Positions 29,694 to 38,217 of a stretch of DNA of 64,000 nucleotides are shown here, in pieces. Within the stretch, counting starts at the first letter, position 1, and every line of letters starts with the position of its first letter. Both the position numbers and the translations under genes were made by a program. The notes below the pieces were generated by a model that had not been told where the DNA came from, made no database searches, and saw nothing but the letters and a program-made list of their open reading frames with translations. The DNA is from a virus: IMG/VR virus record IMGVR_UViG_3300043436_001870, positions 1-64,000 of that record, one strand, 5' to 3'.

Positions 29694-29838
29694 AAAAGTA
29701 TTTGTTAGACATAATCTCAGACTCAAGGAAGAAGTCTTCTTAAAAGTTGAAAAACTAGCAGAGATTGAAAATAGAACCATTAATAATATGGTAGAAACTC
29801 TTCTTATAAGAGGTACTGATCATGTTGGAAAACAATAA
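29686..29838 (+). CDS. Ribbon-helix-helix (Arc-type) regulator, 50 aa
   Basis: VFVRHNLRLKEEVFLKVEKL followed by NRTINNMVETLL gives the strand-helix-helix pattern of Arc/MetJ repressors. Start 29686 overlaps the previous stop; ATG 29677 with AAGGAG nearby is an alternative. Likely a small DNA-binding repressor; targets unknown. Confidence 0.65.
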   Translation: MNKKVFVRHNLRLKEEVFLKVEKLAEIENRTINNMVETLLIRGTDHVGKQ

Positions 29839-29858
29839 CTGTATTATATATCAAGACT

Positions 29859-30101
29859 ATGAATAAATTAATTAGACTTTTTGGGGTTATAGCATTGACC
29901 CTTATGATGGCATCCTGCTCAAAGGATGAAGAATGTAACTGTGGAGTTATTGTGAGTGATGGTATCACTGGTGACTGCAGTTGGTTGGATATCAGAAATG
30001 ATTGCACCAATAACACAAAGAGATTTTGTTTTGATGAGTACACCTGGTCGAATAACTACGTAGGTGATAATTTCTGTGTTACAAATGAAACCCAATGGTA
30101 A
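29859..30101 (+). CDS. Cys-rich lipoprotein, 80 aa
   Basis: Signal peptide with lipobox (MMASC, Cys20), then CNCG and three further Cys, probably disulphide-linked in the periplasm or at the cell surface. Resembles small secreted proteins used for exclusion, but this is inference. Confidence 0.65.
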   Translation: MNKLIRLFGVIALTLMMASCSKDEECNCGVIVSDGITGDCSWLDIRNDCTNNTKRFCFDEYTWSNNYVGDNFCVTNETQW

Positions 30102-30105
30102 TATT

Positions 30106-30438
30106 ATGTCAGAAGAAGACAAGCTAAAAGTCATAAATCTACTGATGTTACTACAGGTTGCAGTTTATGCAGCTGATGAAACAATGCATATAACTTGGTT
30201 TAATAGACACAAAACTAAGGCTATATCAAAAAATTTTCTTAATATTGTCCTTCAGGAACACGGAGATGTGATCAAAGTATTTTGGGATATCCCACAGCTA
30301 GACATTAATCAGATCATCAAAACCTTAGATGAATTTGGTAAAGCTGCAGGAAGTCTTAATTATTATGATCTCAAACCTGTTACTGAATTAATAAACCAAT
30401 ATAAACAACAAGAAAAAACAAAAAAAGATGGACATTAA
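30106..30438 (+). CDS. Hypothetical helical protein, 110 aa
   Basis: I start at ATG 30106 (MSEEDKLKVINLLM); the upstream frame extension overlaps the lipoprotein. Entirely helical with no motif. Overlaps the next gene by 11 nt. Confidence 0.6.
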   Translation: MSEEDKLKVINLLMLLQVAVYAADETMHITWFNRHKTKAISKNFLNIVLQEHGDVIKVFWDIPQLDINQIIKTLDEFGKAAGSLNYYDLKPVTELINQYKQQEKTKKDGH

Positions 30439-30889
30439 AATGATTGCCATTATCGGATTATCCCTTGCAGCAGTATGGGGATTTGTGTCAGCATTAATCA
30501 ATGCAGCAGCTAACAGACAATTGACTCATGACAATGAGGAATTGTCATCTGAAAACAACAAGCTTAATCATAGTATCTCCAGAAGAGAGAAGGATGTAGC
30601 AAAGCAACTTGATCAGATTACTCATCTTGAAAGTAAGTTGAGTACTGCTAATCTACTCCTGCATAATAAGGATGTGGAGATTGCTGAACTTGAAGGTAAG
30701 CTTAAGGCTACCTCCAGAACTAATACTAAGTTGCTTAAAGAAGTAGCCGATGACATTACTGTAAATGTTAAAGCTGGTGATGATGCACCTGTTAATGTCC
30801 AAAAGCCAAAGAGACGTAAACCTTATAAGAAGAAGAAGTCAAATGCCGGATCAACTACCAGTAACAATCAAGCTGGAGAAAAGAAGTAA
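30428..30889 (+). CDS. Membrane-anchored coiled-coil protein with basic tail, 153 aa
   Basis: N-terminal anchor (MIAIIGLSLAAVWGFVSALI), a coiled coil (about 35-105), then a Lys/Arg-rich tail (KPKRRKPYKKKKS). The topology would place a basic, nucleic-acid-binding tail near the membrane. No family recognised. Confidence 0.65.
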   Translation: MDIKMIAIIGLSLAAVWGFVSALINAAANRQLTHDNEELSSENNKLNHSISRREKDVAKQLDQITHLESKLSTANLLLHNKDVEIAELEGKLKATSRTNTKLLKEVADDITVNVKAGDDAPVNVQKPKRRKPYKKKKSNAGSTTSNNQAGEKK

Positions 30890-31220
30890 TCAGCTTGTTG
30901 TAAGCAACGAATTAGGTAGAACAAAATTGGACCTGTTCATCAAAGGATTAGCCGATGGTGAACAGGTCTTTGTAACTTATGAAGTTGCTAGTAATAGTGG
31001 AAACTATGCTCAATTATCAAAGCTGCATAAATGTATCAGAGAACTTGCCAGTTTTACTGGTAACACCTTTGAGGACATGAAGCTGCAGGTGAAGATGAGA
31101 GCTGGTCTATGTATGGATAATAACTGCAGATCTTTTGGAGATTGTTCTGTTCAAGAACTAAGTCTAGCCATTCAGGCTGCAGTTGAGATTGGAGACATTG
31201 TAGGATTTAATCTTCATTAA
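30843..31220 (+). CDS. NinB-like or unknown protein, 125 aa
   Basis: I start at ATG 30843 (MPDQLPVTIKLEKRSNQLVV). The middle (AQLSKLHKCIRELASFTGNT, FEDMKLQVKMRAGLC) and the end (SVQELSLAIQAAVEIGDI) recall the helical NinB-type recombination proteins, but similarity is loose. It overlaps both the coiled-coil gene (47 nt) and the antisense gene end (14 nt). Confidence 0.5.
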   Translation: MPDQLPVTIKLEKRSNQLVVSNELGRTKLDLFIKGLADGEQVFVTYEVASNSGNYAQLSKLHKCIRELASFTGNTFEDMKLQVKMRAGLCMDNNCRSFGDCSVQELSLAIQAAVEIGDIVGFNLH

Positions 31221-31524
31221 CTTCTGTTCTTGTCTTTGTTTCTGGGTCATATTCAACTGACTTAAGTAGACTCTGCTCTCTTGCAGAACTCTCTACAAGA
31301 TTTAAAAAGGCCAACACAGTTGACATGTGGTACTCAAAAGGTCCTTCAATTTTTCCGTCTGTTATATTTTTCATGACGGAATTAAAATGTTCTTGATCTT
31401 TAAAAGGTATAAACTCTAATAGAAGCTGGTTGAATCTATAAACATATTCAACAGGAAGATCTAATTTTACAGTTGTTCCTTCTTTATATACTTCAAGAAT
31501 CATTTTCTTTTTTTCTTCACTCAT
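31207..31524 (-). CDS. Lone minus-strand gene, 105 aa
   Basis: A single leftward gene inside a long rightward block. The product (start MSEEKKKMILEVYKEGTTVK) has a normal globular composition and is followed by no other leftward gene. Its end overlaps the end of the plus-strand gene by 14 nt. A host-type promoter lies at 31542-31572. An independently controlled regulator is plausible; no family recognised. Confidence 0.7.
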   Translation of the reverse strand: MSEEKKKMILEVYKEGTTVKLDLPVEYVYRFNQLLLEFIPFKDQEHFNSVMKNITDGKIEGPFEYHMSTVLAFLNLVESSAREQSLLKSVEYDPETKTRTEVNED

Positions 31525-31541
31525 TTTTATTATAGTTTATA

Positions 31542-31572
31542 CAAACATACAATGGAACAAATCAACCTGCAA
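31542..31572 (-). promoter_or_regulatory. Bacteroidota-type promoter for the lone minus gene
   Basis: On the minus strand, TTG (31572-31570), 20-nt spacer, TATGTTTG (31549-31542). The transcript would start about 31535, giving a short leader to the ATG at 31524. It overlaps the UDG start codon on the other strand, so the two genes could interfere. Confidence 0.55.
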
Positions 31573-32256
31573 GAAATCCAAACTAAACTGTATGAGAAAG
31601 TCAAGGTATCAGGTTGGGGACCAGCTATGGTTAACCAAGTTATGAGCCAGGACTTTCTGAAGATCCTTCAGACTCTCTTAAAAGAGTCTCAGGATGGTAA
31701 GAAATTTACTCCTCAGATTAAGTATCTGTTTAATGCCTTTGAGAGTTGTCAATATGATAAATTGCAAGTTGTAATCATTGGCCAAGATCCTTATCCAAAT
31801 GTAAATGTTGCTGATGGTATTGCATTTAGTTGCAGTAATCTAGGTGTTGTTGAGAAATCACTTGAATATATGTTCAAGTCTATTGAAGAGACTGTTAATC
31901 CTGATTATGTTCAGGATCCTGATCTTAGAAGATGGGCTAGTCAAGGTGTTTTACTTTTGAATTCTGCTTTGACAACAACATTAAACAAACCAGGATCTCA
32001 TCAATTGTTATGGAAACAATTCATGACAGAGATACTTGATCATCTTTTATGGAATAAACCTGATATTGTTTATGTATTCATGGGTAAGAAAGCTGCAGAG
32101 TTTGCAGACATGATACCTGATAATCATCTAAAGATACATGTATCTCATCCGGCTAGTGCTGCCTACATGAAATCTTCAAAGTGGGACTGTGGTGACATGT
32201 GGAACAAAATAAATAAATATCTAGAAGAGAATGATAAAAGAAAGATACATTGGTAA
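31552..32256 (+). CDS. ung: Uracil-DNA glycosylase, family 1
   Basis: 234 aa, the usual UNG length. Catalytic water-activating motif GQDPYP (Asp79), then LLLNSALTT (uracil-binding Asn), and the minor-groove loop SHPASAAY near 203 (His). It removes uracil from DNA, giving base-excision repair. UDG near the replication genes is typical for crAss-like phages. Overlaps the following gene by 26 nt. It may protect phage DNA or clear host uracil DNA. Confidence 0.9.
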   Translation: MEQINLQEIQTKLYEKVKVSGWGPAMVNQVMSQDFLKILQTLLKESQDGKKFTPQIKYLFNAFESCQYDKLQVVIIGQDPYPNVNVADGIAFSCSNLGVVEKSLEYMFKSIEETVNPDYVQDPDLRRWASQGVLLLNSALTTTLNKPGSHQLLWKQFMTEILDHLLWNKPDIVYVFMGKKAAEFADMIPDNHLKIHVSHPASAAYMKSSKWDCGDMWNKINKYLEENDKRKIHW

Positions 32257-32521
32257 AGTTGTAATTAGTAGTGCTCTTAATGCTAAATCAGGAGAATGCT
32301 GGTTTTATATTGGATCTGAAAACTTTACAAGAGTAGTAGAAAATAAGTGTCTTTATGATGCTCTTTCAGACTATGGTATTGGTTATGAGAAGGCTAAAGA
32401 AATAGTAAAAGAATGTGCAAAATCTTTTGATTCTAAAAATAGATTTGATCTCTATACTACTGATCTTTACAAGCCTTTAGGGAATAGTACCAAACCTGCA
32501 AAAAGAAATAATAATGAATGA
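32231..32521 (+). CDS. Hypothetical basic protein, 96 aa
   Basis: Begins inside the end of the UDG gene. Alpha/beta pattern with a Lys/Arg-rich tail. Overlaps the next gene by 8 nt. No family recognised. Confidence 0.6.
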   Translation: MIKERYIGKVVISSALNAKSGECWFYIGSENFTRVVENKCLYDALSDYGIGYEKAKEIVKECAKSFDSKNRFDLYTTDLYKPLGNSTKPAKRNNNE

Positions 32522-33104
32522 TTTTTATGAATATATTGAGAAGTTGGGTATAACACCCAATGCCTTCTTTGTATTATGGTCAATCAAGGTTAGTAGAAGA
32601 ACTAATATTCTCAACCCTTGGGGAGAACTAAGACTTCTCAAAATTGCTGAGCTTATTGATGATCAGTATAAGATCAGTACTAAAGGTCAAGATGTGCTTG
32701 TAGAGGGTGAACAACTGCTCTGCAATGGGTCTATGCCTAAGAAAAAGCCAGGGCCTGTTATTGCACACCTTGAGGAGAATGCTGTTAAGTATCTTTTGTT
32801 GTTTCCTGCTGGTAAGTTACCTAGTGGTAAAGCTGCTAGAGTAAACATAAAGGATATCATAAAAGCATTTGTATGGTTTTTTAATAACTATGACTATAGT
32901 TGGGAAACCATTCTTACTGCTACTGCTTACTACATTGATACATATGAGCAGAATAAATTCATGTACATGAAGAACTCTCAGTACTTTATTCGTAAACAGA
33001 TAACAGGTGTCAACTTTGAGTCTGATCTTGCAAGCTATTGTGAGATTATATTAAACGGAGGTTATGATGAATCCGGTAACCAAATAATTGAGAAAGTTGT
33101 ATGA
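32514..33104 (+). CDS. Replication-linked hypothetical, winged-helix-like, 196 aa
   Basis: N-terminal helices followed by RLLKIAELIDDQYKISTKGQ suggest a winged-helix fold. The C-terminal half is helical (IKDIIKAFVWFFNNYDYSWE). It lies two genes before the DnaB-type helicase, where loaders or initiators often sit. A loader role is inference only. Confidence 0.6.
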   Translation: MNDFYEYIEKLGITPNAFFVLWSIKVSRRTNILNPWGELRLLKIAELIDDQYKISTKGQDVLVEGEQLLCNGSMPKKKPGPVIAHLEENAVKYLLLFPAGKLPSGKAARVNIKDIIKAFVWFFNNYDYSWETILTATAYYIDTYEQNKFMYMKNSQYFIRKQITGVNFESDLASYCEIILNGGYDESGNQIIEKVV

Positions 33105-33295
33105 CAAAACCACGAGTTAGTTATAGTCTAATTGTATTTATGCTTGCCCTAAGTATTTTATTCTCAGTATTTATTTGGGTAATTGCAAACATCTTCTTTG
33201 AGATATCTCTTGTTCAGCTCTTTTTTATTGAATTAATGTTGTTCATCTCAAGGAAATTATATATGTTTATATCCCGTAAAGTCTTATCAGAATAA
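33101..33295 (+). CDS. Two-span membrane protein, 64 aa
   Basis: Hydrophobic segments about residues 9-32 and 36-54. ATGA overlap with the preceding gene. A membrane protein inside the replication block may tether replication to the membrane (speculative). Confidence 0.55.
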   Translation: MTKPRVSYSLIVFMLALSILFSVFIWVIANIFFEISLVQLFFIELMLFISRKLYMFISRKVLSE

Positions 33296-33327
33296 ACTGT
33301 AATTCTTACGGTTTAATTCCAACTCCT

Positions 33328-34317
33328 ATGTCAATTACTAATAAGCCCTGGAAGGGGCAGAGGGATGGTTTTACTGAAGCTTTGCAATACATGCAAGGAA
33401 GGCAGAAGGGATTGATCAAAAGTATCAAGACACCTTGGCCAAAATTTAATGATGCCGGCACAGATGGAATAGAATGGAACACTCTTACTGTAATAGGTGG
33501 CCGTTCTGGTGCAGGTAAAACTCTTGTTAAAGACAACATCATTAACAAAGCCTTTGACCTAAACAAAGGAGAGAATTTCCGGATACTAGAATTTCAGTTT
33601 GAAATGCTTGCCCGGGTAACTGCAATACGTGAGTTCTCAAGTATTGTAAGAAGGTCTTATAAGGATTTATGTTCAGCTAATGAACCACTAGATTCTGGAA
33701 TATTACAGACCTGTTATGATTATGCTAAAGAGAAGATCAAACATCCAATTGATGTTGTAGAAACACCAATGTCTGTTTCAGAGATTGAGAATACTATTGC
33801 TGAATATATGGAGGATCATATTAACCATGAAGGTTCTTCTCCTATGTATACTAAGACAATAATTACATTGGACCACTCTTACCTGATTAAGGTAACAGGT
33901 TCTCAGAGTAAGCAGGACATGCTATATGATTTTGCTGAAATGCTGACCAAGCTCAAGAGAAGGTATCCAATTGCTTTTATTATTCTGAGTCAATTGAATA
34001 GAAACATTGACAATCCTGAACGTAATGAGGATGGTCGTGCTGGTAACTACATTATGACATCAGATCTAATGGGTGCTGATGCTTTGCTGCAGCATGCTGA
34101 TATTGTAGTTGGTCTGAATAGACCAGGGTACTTCAAGATTAAGTACTATGGTCCTGAAAGATATATGATTCATGATGAGACTGTCATGGTTATGCACTTT
34201 CTAAAGTGTAGAAATGGTGACACCAGAATGAGTTTTTTTAGAGGAGACTTTGGAACAATGACTGTTGAAGAAATACCAACTCCTCCAAAGCAAGAAAAAC
34301 GTTTAACAACCAAGTAA
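33328..34317 (+). CDS. dnaB: DnaB-type replicative helicase (SF4), 329 aa
   Basis: Walker A GGRSGAGKT (57-65) and the later TIITLDHSYLI (Walker B region) and FIILSQLNRN (motif H3-like Q) fit the RecA-type SF4 core. It is shorter than host DnaB, lacking the N-terminal primase-interaction domain. It should unwind the fork 5-prime to 3-prime. The DnaG-like primase gene follows 2 kb downstream, which supports the role. Confidence 0.85.
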   Translation: MSITNKPWKGQRDGFTEALQYMQGRQKGLIKSIKTPWPKFNDAGTDGIEWNTLTVIGGRSGAGKTLVKDNIINKAFDLNKGENFRILEFQFEMLARVTAIREFSSIVRRSYKDLCSANEPLDSGILQTCYDYAKEKIKHPIDVVETPMSVSEIENTIAEYMEDHINHEGSSPMYTKTIITLDHSYLIKVTGSQSKQDMLYDFAEMLTKLKRRYPIAFIILSQLNRNIDNPERNEDGRAGNYIMTSDLMGADALLQHADIVVGLNRPGYFKIKYYGPERYMIHDETVMVMHFLKCRNGDTRMSFFRGDFGTMTVEEIPTPPKQEKRLTTK

Positions 34318-34318
34318 T

Positions 34319-34846
34319 ATGTTGAGTACAGTAAAAAAAACAGAAGACAAAAAAAAGATTTATCAAGAACTAAAAGATTATCATCAACCATTATTTACAG
34401 CATTAGGAATTGAGGAGCCTTTTTATGTTACATCTATGGCATATAAGCCAATAGGTAAGACAGAAAAGTACATCAGTCTATTTCCTAGTCAAATGAAAAG
34501 AGGTGTAGATATCTACACTGAGTTTACAAACAAAGAACTAAAGCCAGAAGATCCAGCACGTACTCTTTATAAGTGGAGATTCAATCCACATTGGAATGAG
34601 GAGTATGAGTCAGTTGAGATTGAAGGTAGTACAGATTCACGTTATCTTGTACCAGTTGCAGAACTTATCTCTTTATCATTACCTGATCCTAAAAGTAAGG
34701 GAGTGGTAACATTTGAAAGTTTTGATGATATTATGGATCCTGATCAGGATTGTCCTATGGACCAAATGACAGCTAGAGATCTTGCTGCTATCTTGTTAAA
34801 GAAGCCAGTCAGTAAGAAGAAGTGGTTGAATGATCTTATCAAGTAA
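34319..34846 (+). CDS. Hypothetical protein, 175 aa
   Basis: Starts MLSTVKKTEDKKK, two bases after the helicase stop. Alpha/beta with an acidic end (MDPDQDCPMDQMTARDLAAI). Located between helicase and Sak4 genes. No family recognised. It shares the MLST start with two neighbours. Confidence 0.65.
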   Translation: MLSTVKKTEDKKKIYQELKDYHQPLFTALGIEEPFYVTSMAYKPIGKTEKYISLFPSQMKRGVDIYTEFTNKELKPEDPARTLYKWRFNPHWNEEYESVEIEGSTDSRYLVPVAELISLSLPDPKSKGVVTFESFDDIMDPDQDCPMDQMTARDLAAILLKKPVSKKKWLNDLIK

Positions 34847-34865
34847 AATTAATTAGTTATTTATT

Positions 34866-35609
34866 ATGGATATTATACTTCCCAAAAAGAAGGTACCCAT
34901 GGCATCTACAAGCCCTGAGAACCTGATCATTTTTAGTAAGCCTAAAGTAGGTAAGACAAGTCTATTTGCTGCTCTTGATGACTGCCTGATTCTTGACCTG
35001 GAGAAAGGTTCAAGATATGTTGAGGCATTAAAGATTGCTGCATCTAGTGTGGATGAGATTATGGCTATTGGTAAACAAATCAAAGCTGAAGGATTCCCTT
35101 ACAAGTATGTAGCAGTAGATACTGTTACTGCATTAGAAGAGATGTGTATTCCTCTTGCTGAGCAATTGTATTCACAGTCTGCTCAAGGTAAGAACTGGTT
35201 TACAGAAGGTAAGCTAAAGTATGGTAGTATCTTGAATATGCCGCAAGGTGCCGGCTATCCCTGGTTAAGGGAAGCCATGACTAAGGTTACTAACTATATC
35301 AAGCTATGGGCTCCTAGAGTAATCTTCTCTGGTCACGTAAAGGACATCCTTTTAGAGAAGAATGGTACTGAGTTTTCAGCAATGGACCTGGATCTTACAG
35401 GTAAACTTAAGAGGATAATGACCTCACAATCAGATGCTATTGGGTATTTGTACCGTAAAGGAGATACTAACATCCTTAGTTTTAAGACTAAAGATGATGT
35501 ATCTTGTGGTGCAAGGCCAGAGCATTTGCGTAATAAAGAATTTGAAATTTCAAAGATTAACCCAGACGGTCAAATAGTAGTTGACTGGTCACAAATTTTC
35601 ATCGATTAA
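34866..35609 (+). CDS. Sak4-like RecA-fold ATPase, 247 aa
   Basis: Walker A FSKPKVGKTSL (about 23-33), a KYVAVDTVTALEEM segment (Walker B), and the conserved IIFSGHVKDIL strand with a following Asp pattern match phage Sak4/AAA_24-type single-strand annealing ATPases. Sak4 usually works with an SSB, and the next gene looks like one. Likely strand annealing or recombination during replication. Confidence 0.8.
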   Translation: MDIILPKKKVPMASTSPENLIIFSKPKVGKTSLFAALDDCLILDLEKGSRYVEALKIAASSVDEIMAIGKQIKAEGFPYKYVAVDTVTALEEMCIPLAEQLYSQSAQGKNWFTEGKLKYGSILNMPQGAGYPWLREAMTKVTNYIKLWAPRVIFSGHVKDILLEKNGTEFSAMDLDLTGKLKRIMTSQSDAIGYLYRKGDTNILSFKTKDDVSCGARPEHLRNKEFEISKINPDGQIVVDWSQIFID

Positions 35610-35619
35610 TTTAAAAGTT

Positions 35620-36321
35620 ATGTTAAGTACTAAAAACATCAACACAGGTGGTGGATCTTCTGTCCCCAAAACATTATCTCCAGGAAACACAGAGATTAAA
35701 ATTAACAAAATAAGACTTGAAACAGTGCCTTACAAGGCAGATGGTTATCATCTTATCCTAGAAGCTGAAGGTCCTGATATGGGTCCTGATTATCAAGGCT
35801 TCCTTATCAATAAAGATGATGCAAGCAGTGGATATTACAAAGGTCAGGTAGGCCGTATCCGTATGTCTGAGTATGCATATGCTGATGGTGTCACTAAAAG
35901 AGGTGATATAATCAAACGTGATGAGGAAATTCTTGCAGCAATCAAGAAGCTGTGTGAAAACTTTGGCTGTGTTGAATGGTTTGATAACCAGGATGAGAAG
36001 CATGATACAATTGAATCTTTTGTTTCTCAGTTTGACCAGGACAAACCATTTGCTGGTAAATACTTACGTGTATGCATTGCAGGCCGTGAGTATAAAAATA
36101 GAGCAGGATATACTGCCTATGATCTTTTCCTACCAAAACCTTCTAGAGAGGGTATACAAATGGAAAGTATCAGTGTACCTGCAGACCTGTCACGTGTTGT
36201 ACAGTACAACGAAGGTCTTCACATAAGAAAAGCTAAGACACAAGATGTTACATCTTTTGGTACTGATGCTGGAGCTAGTGTGACTACCACTAATGATGTG
36301 GCAACTAATTTTGAATTATAA
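35620..36321 (+). CDS. Probable single-stranded DNA-binding protein, 233 aa
   Basis: I start at ATG 35620 (MLSTKNINTGGG). A beta-rich core (IKINKIRLETVPYKADGYHL, YLRVCIAGREYKN, TAYDLFLPKP) with a flexible Ser/Thr/Asp-rich C-terminus ending NFEL looks like an OB-fold SSB. Its pairing with Sak4 and a strong terminator fit. Not proven; other OB-fold proteins are possible. Confidence 0.6.
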   Translation: MLSTKNINTGGGSSVPKTLSPGNTEIKINKIRLETVPYKADGYHLILEAEGPDMGPDYQGFLINKDDASSGYYKGQVGRIRMSEYAYADGVTKRGDIIKRDEEILAAIKKLCENFGCVEWFDNQDEKHDTIESFVSQFDQDKPFAGKYLRVCIAGREYKNRAGYTAYDLFLPKPSREGIQMESISVPADLSRVVQYNEGLHIRKAKTQDVTSFGTDAGASVTTTNDVATNFEL

Positions 36322-36323
36322 TT

Positions 36324-36356
36324 AAGGGGGAGAGAAATCTCCCCTTTCTTATTTTT
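36324..36356 (+). terminator. Rho-independent terminator
   Basis: Stem GGGGAGA/TCTCCCC (36327-36333 with 36338-36344), GAAA loop, then T-rich. It lies 5 nt after the SSB-like gene and before the primase gene. Partial read-through is likely since no promoter is seen after it. Confidence 0.85.
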
Positions 36357-36362
36357 ATTACT

Positions 36363-37334
36363 ATGCTAAGTACTAAGGTTGTATGCAATATCAATGAGGT
36401 TCCTGTAACTTGGATATATGAAACGTATTGTAATCTTACTGAGTCATTGACCGGTCAAGATATTATGATGAAATCTATATTCAATCTTAATGATAAGAAC
36501 CCAAGTTTTTCTATCTATTACAAGAATGGAATGTATAAATGGAGAGACTTCTCAATTGGAGATGGCGGAGATCATATCAATCTTGTAAGGGGTCTGTTTG
36601 ATTTGGATCATGTTAGTGCAGTAAGAAAGGTCATGAAAGATTACCAGACCTTTCTAAGGAGTAATAGGGATGGTTATTCTAGTAATATTATAATTCCACA
36701 GGCTAGGTATTCTGTATCTTCTGTAAATGCTAGATCATGGAATAACCTAGATGCTGTATACTGGACTCAATATAATATTGATTCAGATACATTATCTAAA
36801 TTCAATGTCCGTGCTCTTGAAGAATATACTTTCTCTACAGATGATGACAGCCGACCTGCCATTATCAAAGGTGGTAACTTCATCTATGGTTTCTTTAATA
36901 ATGATGGTCAGATCATGAAGATCTATCAGCCAAGAAATCTTGATATGAAGTTCATTAAGATCCGCGATTACATCCAAGGTATAGAACAACTGGAGTATAA
37001 TCAACCTAATCTAATCATCACCAAGTCCCTAAAAGATGTCATGTGCTTATCCAAGTTTGGTTATAATGCTGAGTACATTGCTGTAGAAAGTGAAGGTGTC
37101 ATGCTTAGAAAAGAAATGATTGATATCTTTAAAAAGAGATACAAGTCTGTGTGCACATTGTTTGACAATGATGGGCCAGGTATAAAAGCCAAGCAAGCCT
37201 ATAAGACTAATTTTGATATAGATGGTATTCACTGCACACTTGCAAAAGATCCTTCTGATTCAGTAGAAAAGTTTGGTCTTGATAAAACAAGAGAAAATCT
37301 AACCCCCTTATTAAGAGAGGTATTAAAGAAATGA
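36363..37334 (+). CDS. dnaG: DnaG-like primase with degenerate zinc domain, 323 aa
   Basis: The N-terminal part (NDKNPSFSIYYKNGMYKWRD, then GGDHINLV) has the CHC2-primase fold pattern but lacks its Cys/His zinc ligands. The Toprim half has ITKSLKDVM (the usual Glu is absent or shifted) and TLFDNDGPG (Asp-x-Asp near 266). Toprim primases make RNA primers for the fork. Lost ligands make the activity uncertain. Overlaps the RuvC gene by ATGA. Confidence 0.8.
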   Translation: MLSTKVVCNINEVPVTWIYETYCNLTESLTGQDIMMKSIFNLNDKNPSFSIYYKNGMYKWRDFSIGDGGDHINLVRGLFDLDHVSAVRKVMKDYQTFLRSNRDGYSSNIIIPQARYSVSSVNARSWNNLDAVYWTQYNIDSDTLSKFNVRALEEYTFSTDDDSRPAIIKGGNFIYGFFNNDGQIMKIYQPRNLDMKFIKIRDYIQGIEQLEYNQPNLIITKSLKDVMCLSKFGYNAEYIAVESEGVMLRKEMIDIFKKRYKSVCTLFDNDGPGIKAKQAYKTNFDIDGIHCTLAKDPSDSVEKFGLDKTRENLTPLLREVLKK

Positions 37335-37849
37335 AAACATATATTGGTATTGATATAGGTAAGAAGGGATCCATTGTGGTTCTTTCCCCAGAAGGTATCC
37401 AGACTCATCCTATGCCTATGATTAAAGATGAGCTTGCTTATTCTGATCTATTTGACTTACTTCAGCATATTCAAATGACTGAGGTAGCTAAAACAGGAGG
37501 CAATCCTCATGTAGTATTTGAGAAGCTAGGTGTCATCTTTGGATCTAGTAAAGTAACAGCATTTAGCATGGGTTACCAGTCTGGAGCTATAGAGATGATG
37601 GCTATTGCCTTAGGTATTCCTTACACAAAGGTACCTGCAAAACAATGGCAGAAAGATATGTTCCAGGGTGTTGATGTTATTAAGAAGACTGGTAAGTCAT
37701 CTAATGATACCAAGGCAATGGCACTTATTGCTGCTAAAAGATTATTTCCCAATCAAAAACTGGTATTTGGAGACAGAGCAACTAAACCACATGATGGATT
37801 AGTGGATGCTCTACTAATGGCAGAATATGCAAAAAGAAAAAACCTATGA
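37331..37849 (+). CDS. ruvC: RuvC-like Holliday-junction resolvase, 172 aa
   Basis: Acidic residues typical of RuvC: Asp in GIDIGKKGS, Glu in VVFEKLGV, and Asp in DGLVDALLMA, plus the KVPAKQWQKDMF region before the last helix. Should cut branched DNA before packaging. ATGA overlaps on both sides. Length fits the family. Confidence 0.85.
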   Translation: MKTYIGIDIGKKGSIVVLSPEGIQTHPMPMIKDELAYSDLFDLLQHIQMTEVAKTGGNPHVVFEKLGVIFGSSKVTAFSMGYQSGAIEMMAIALGIPYTKVPAKQWQKDMFQGVDVIKKTGKSSNDTKAMALIAAKRLFPNQKLVFGDRATKPHDGLVDALLMAEYAKRKNL

Positions 37850-38217
37850 CAAAAGAACTAAATGTAAAAGGAATGTTCATTGCACTTGAACAACTAGGAG
37901 TACATCATATTGATATAGCTTATTCAGGAGGAGGAGATTCAGGAGCAATTGATGAAGTAAGATTTTATGATAAGGACAAAGATGCAATTGAAGTTGATTC
38001 TAACATAGACCAGATTGTAAATGATCTTGGCTATCATATTCTAGACAAACATTATGATGTTGATTGGTATAATAATGAGGGTGGTTTTGGAACTATTGAA
38101 ATAAATATACCAGATCAAAATTGGACTATTGATGGTTATATCAATGTACAAACTAGTGAAGAGGCTTTTGAATCAGGTTCTTTGACTGATGTTATTGAAG
38201 CATATACTAAAGACTAA
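37846..38217 (+). CDS. Hypothetical protein, 123 aa
   Basis: The segment IDIAYSGGGDSGAIDEVRFY resembles the conserved GxGDSG motif of DUF6878-like proteins, which are of unknown function. Acidic overall. Overlaps the next gene by one base (TAATG). Confidence 0.65.
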   Translation: MTKELNVKGMFIALEQLGVHHIDIAYSGGGDSGAIDEVRFYDKDKDAIEVDSNIDQIVNDLGYHILDKHYDVDWYNNEGGFGTIEINIPDQNWTIDGYINVQTSEEAFESGSLTDVIEAYTKD

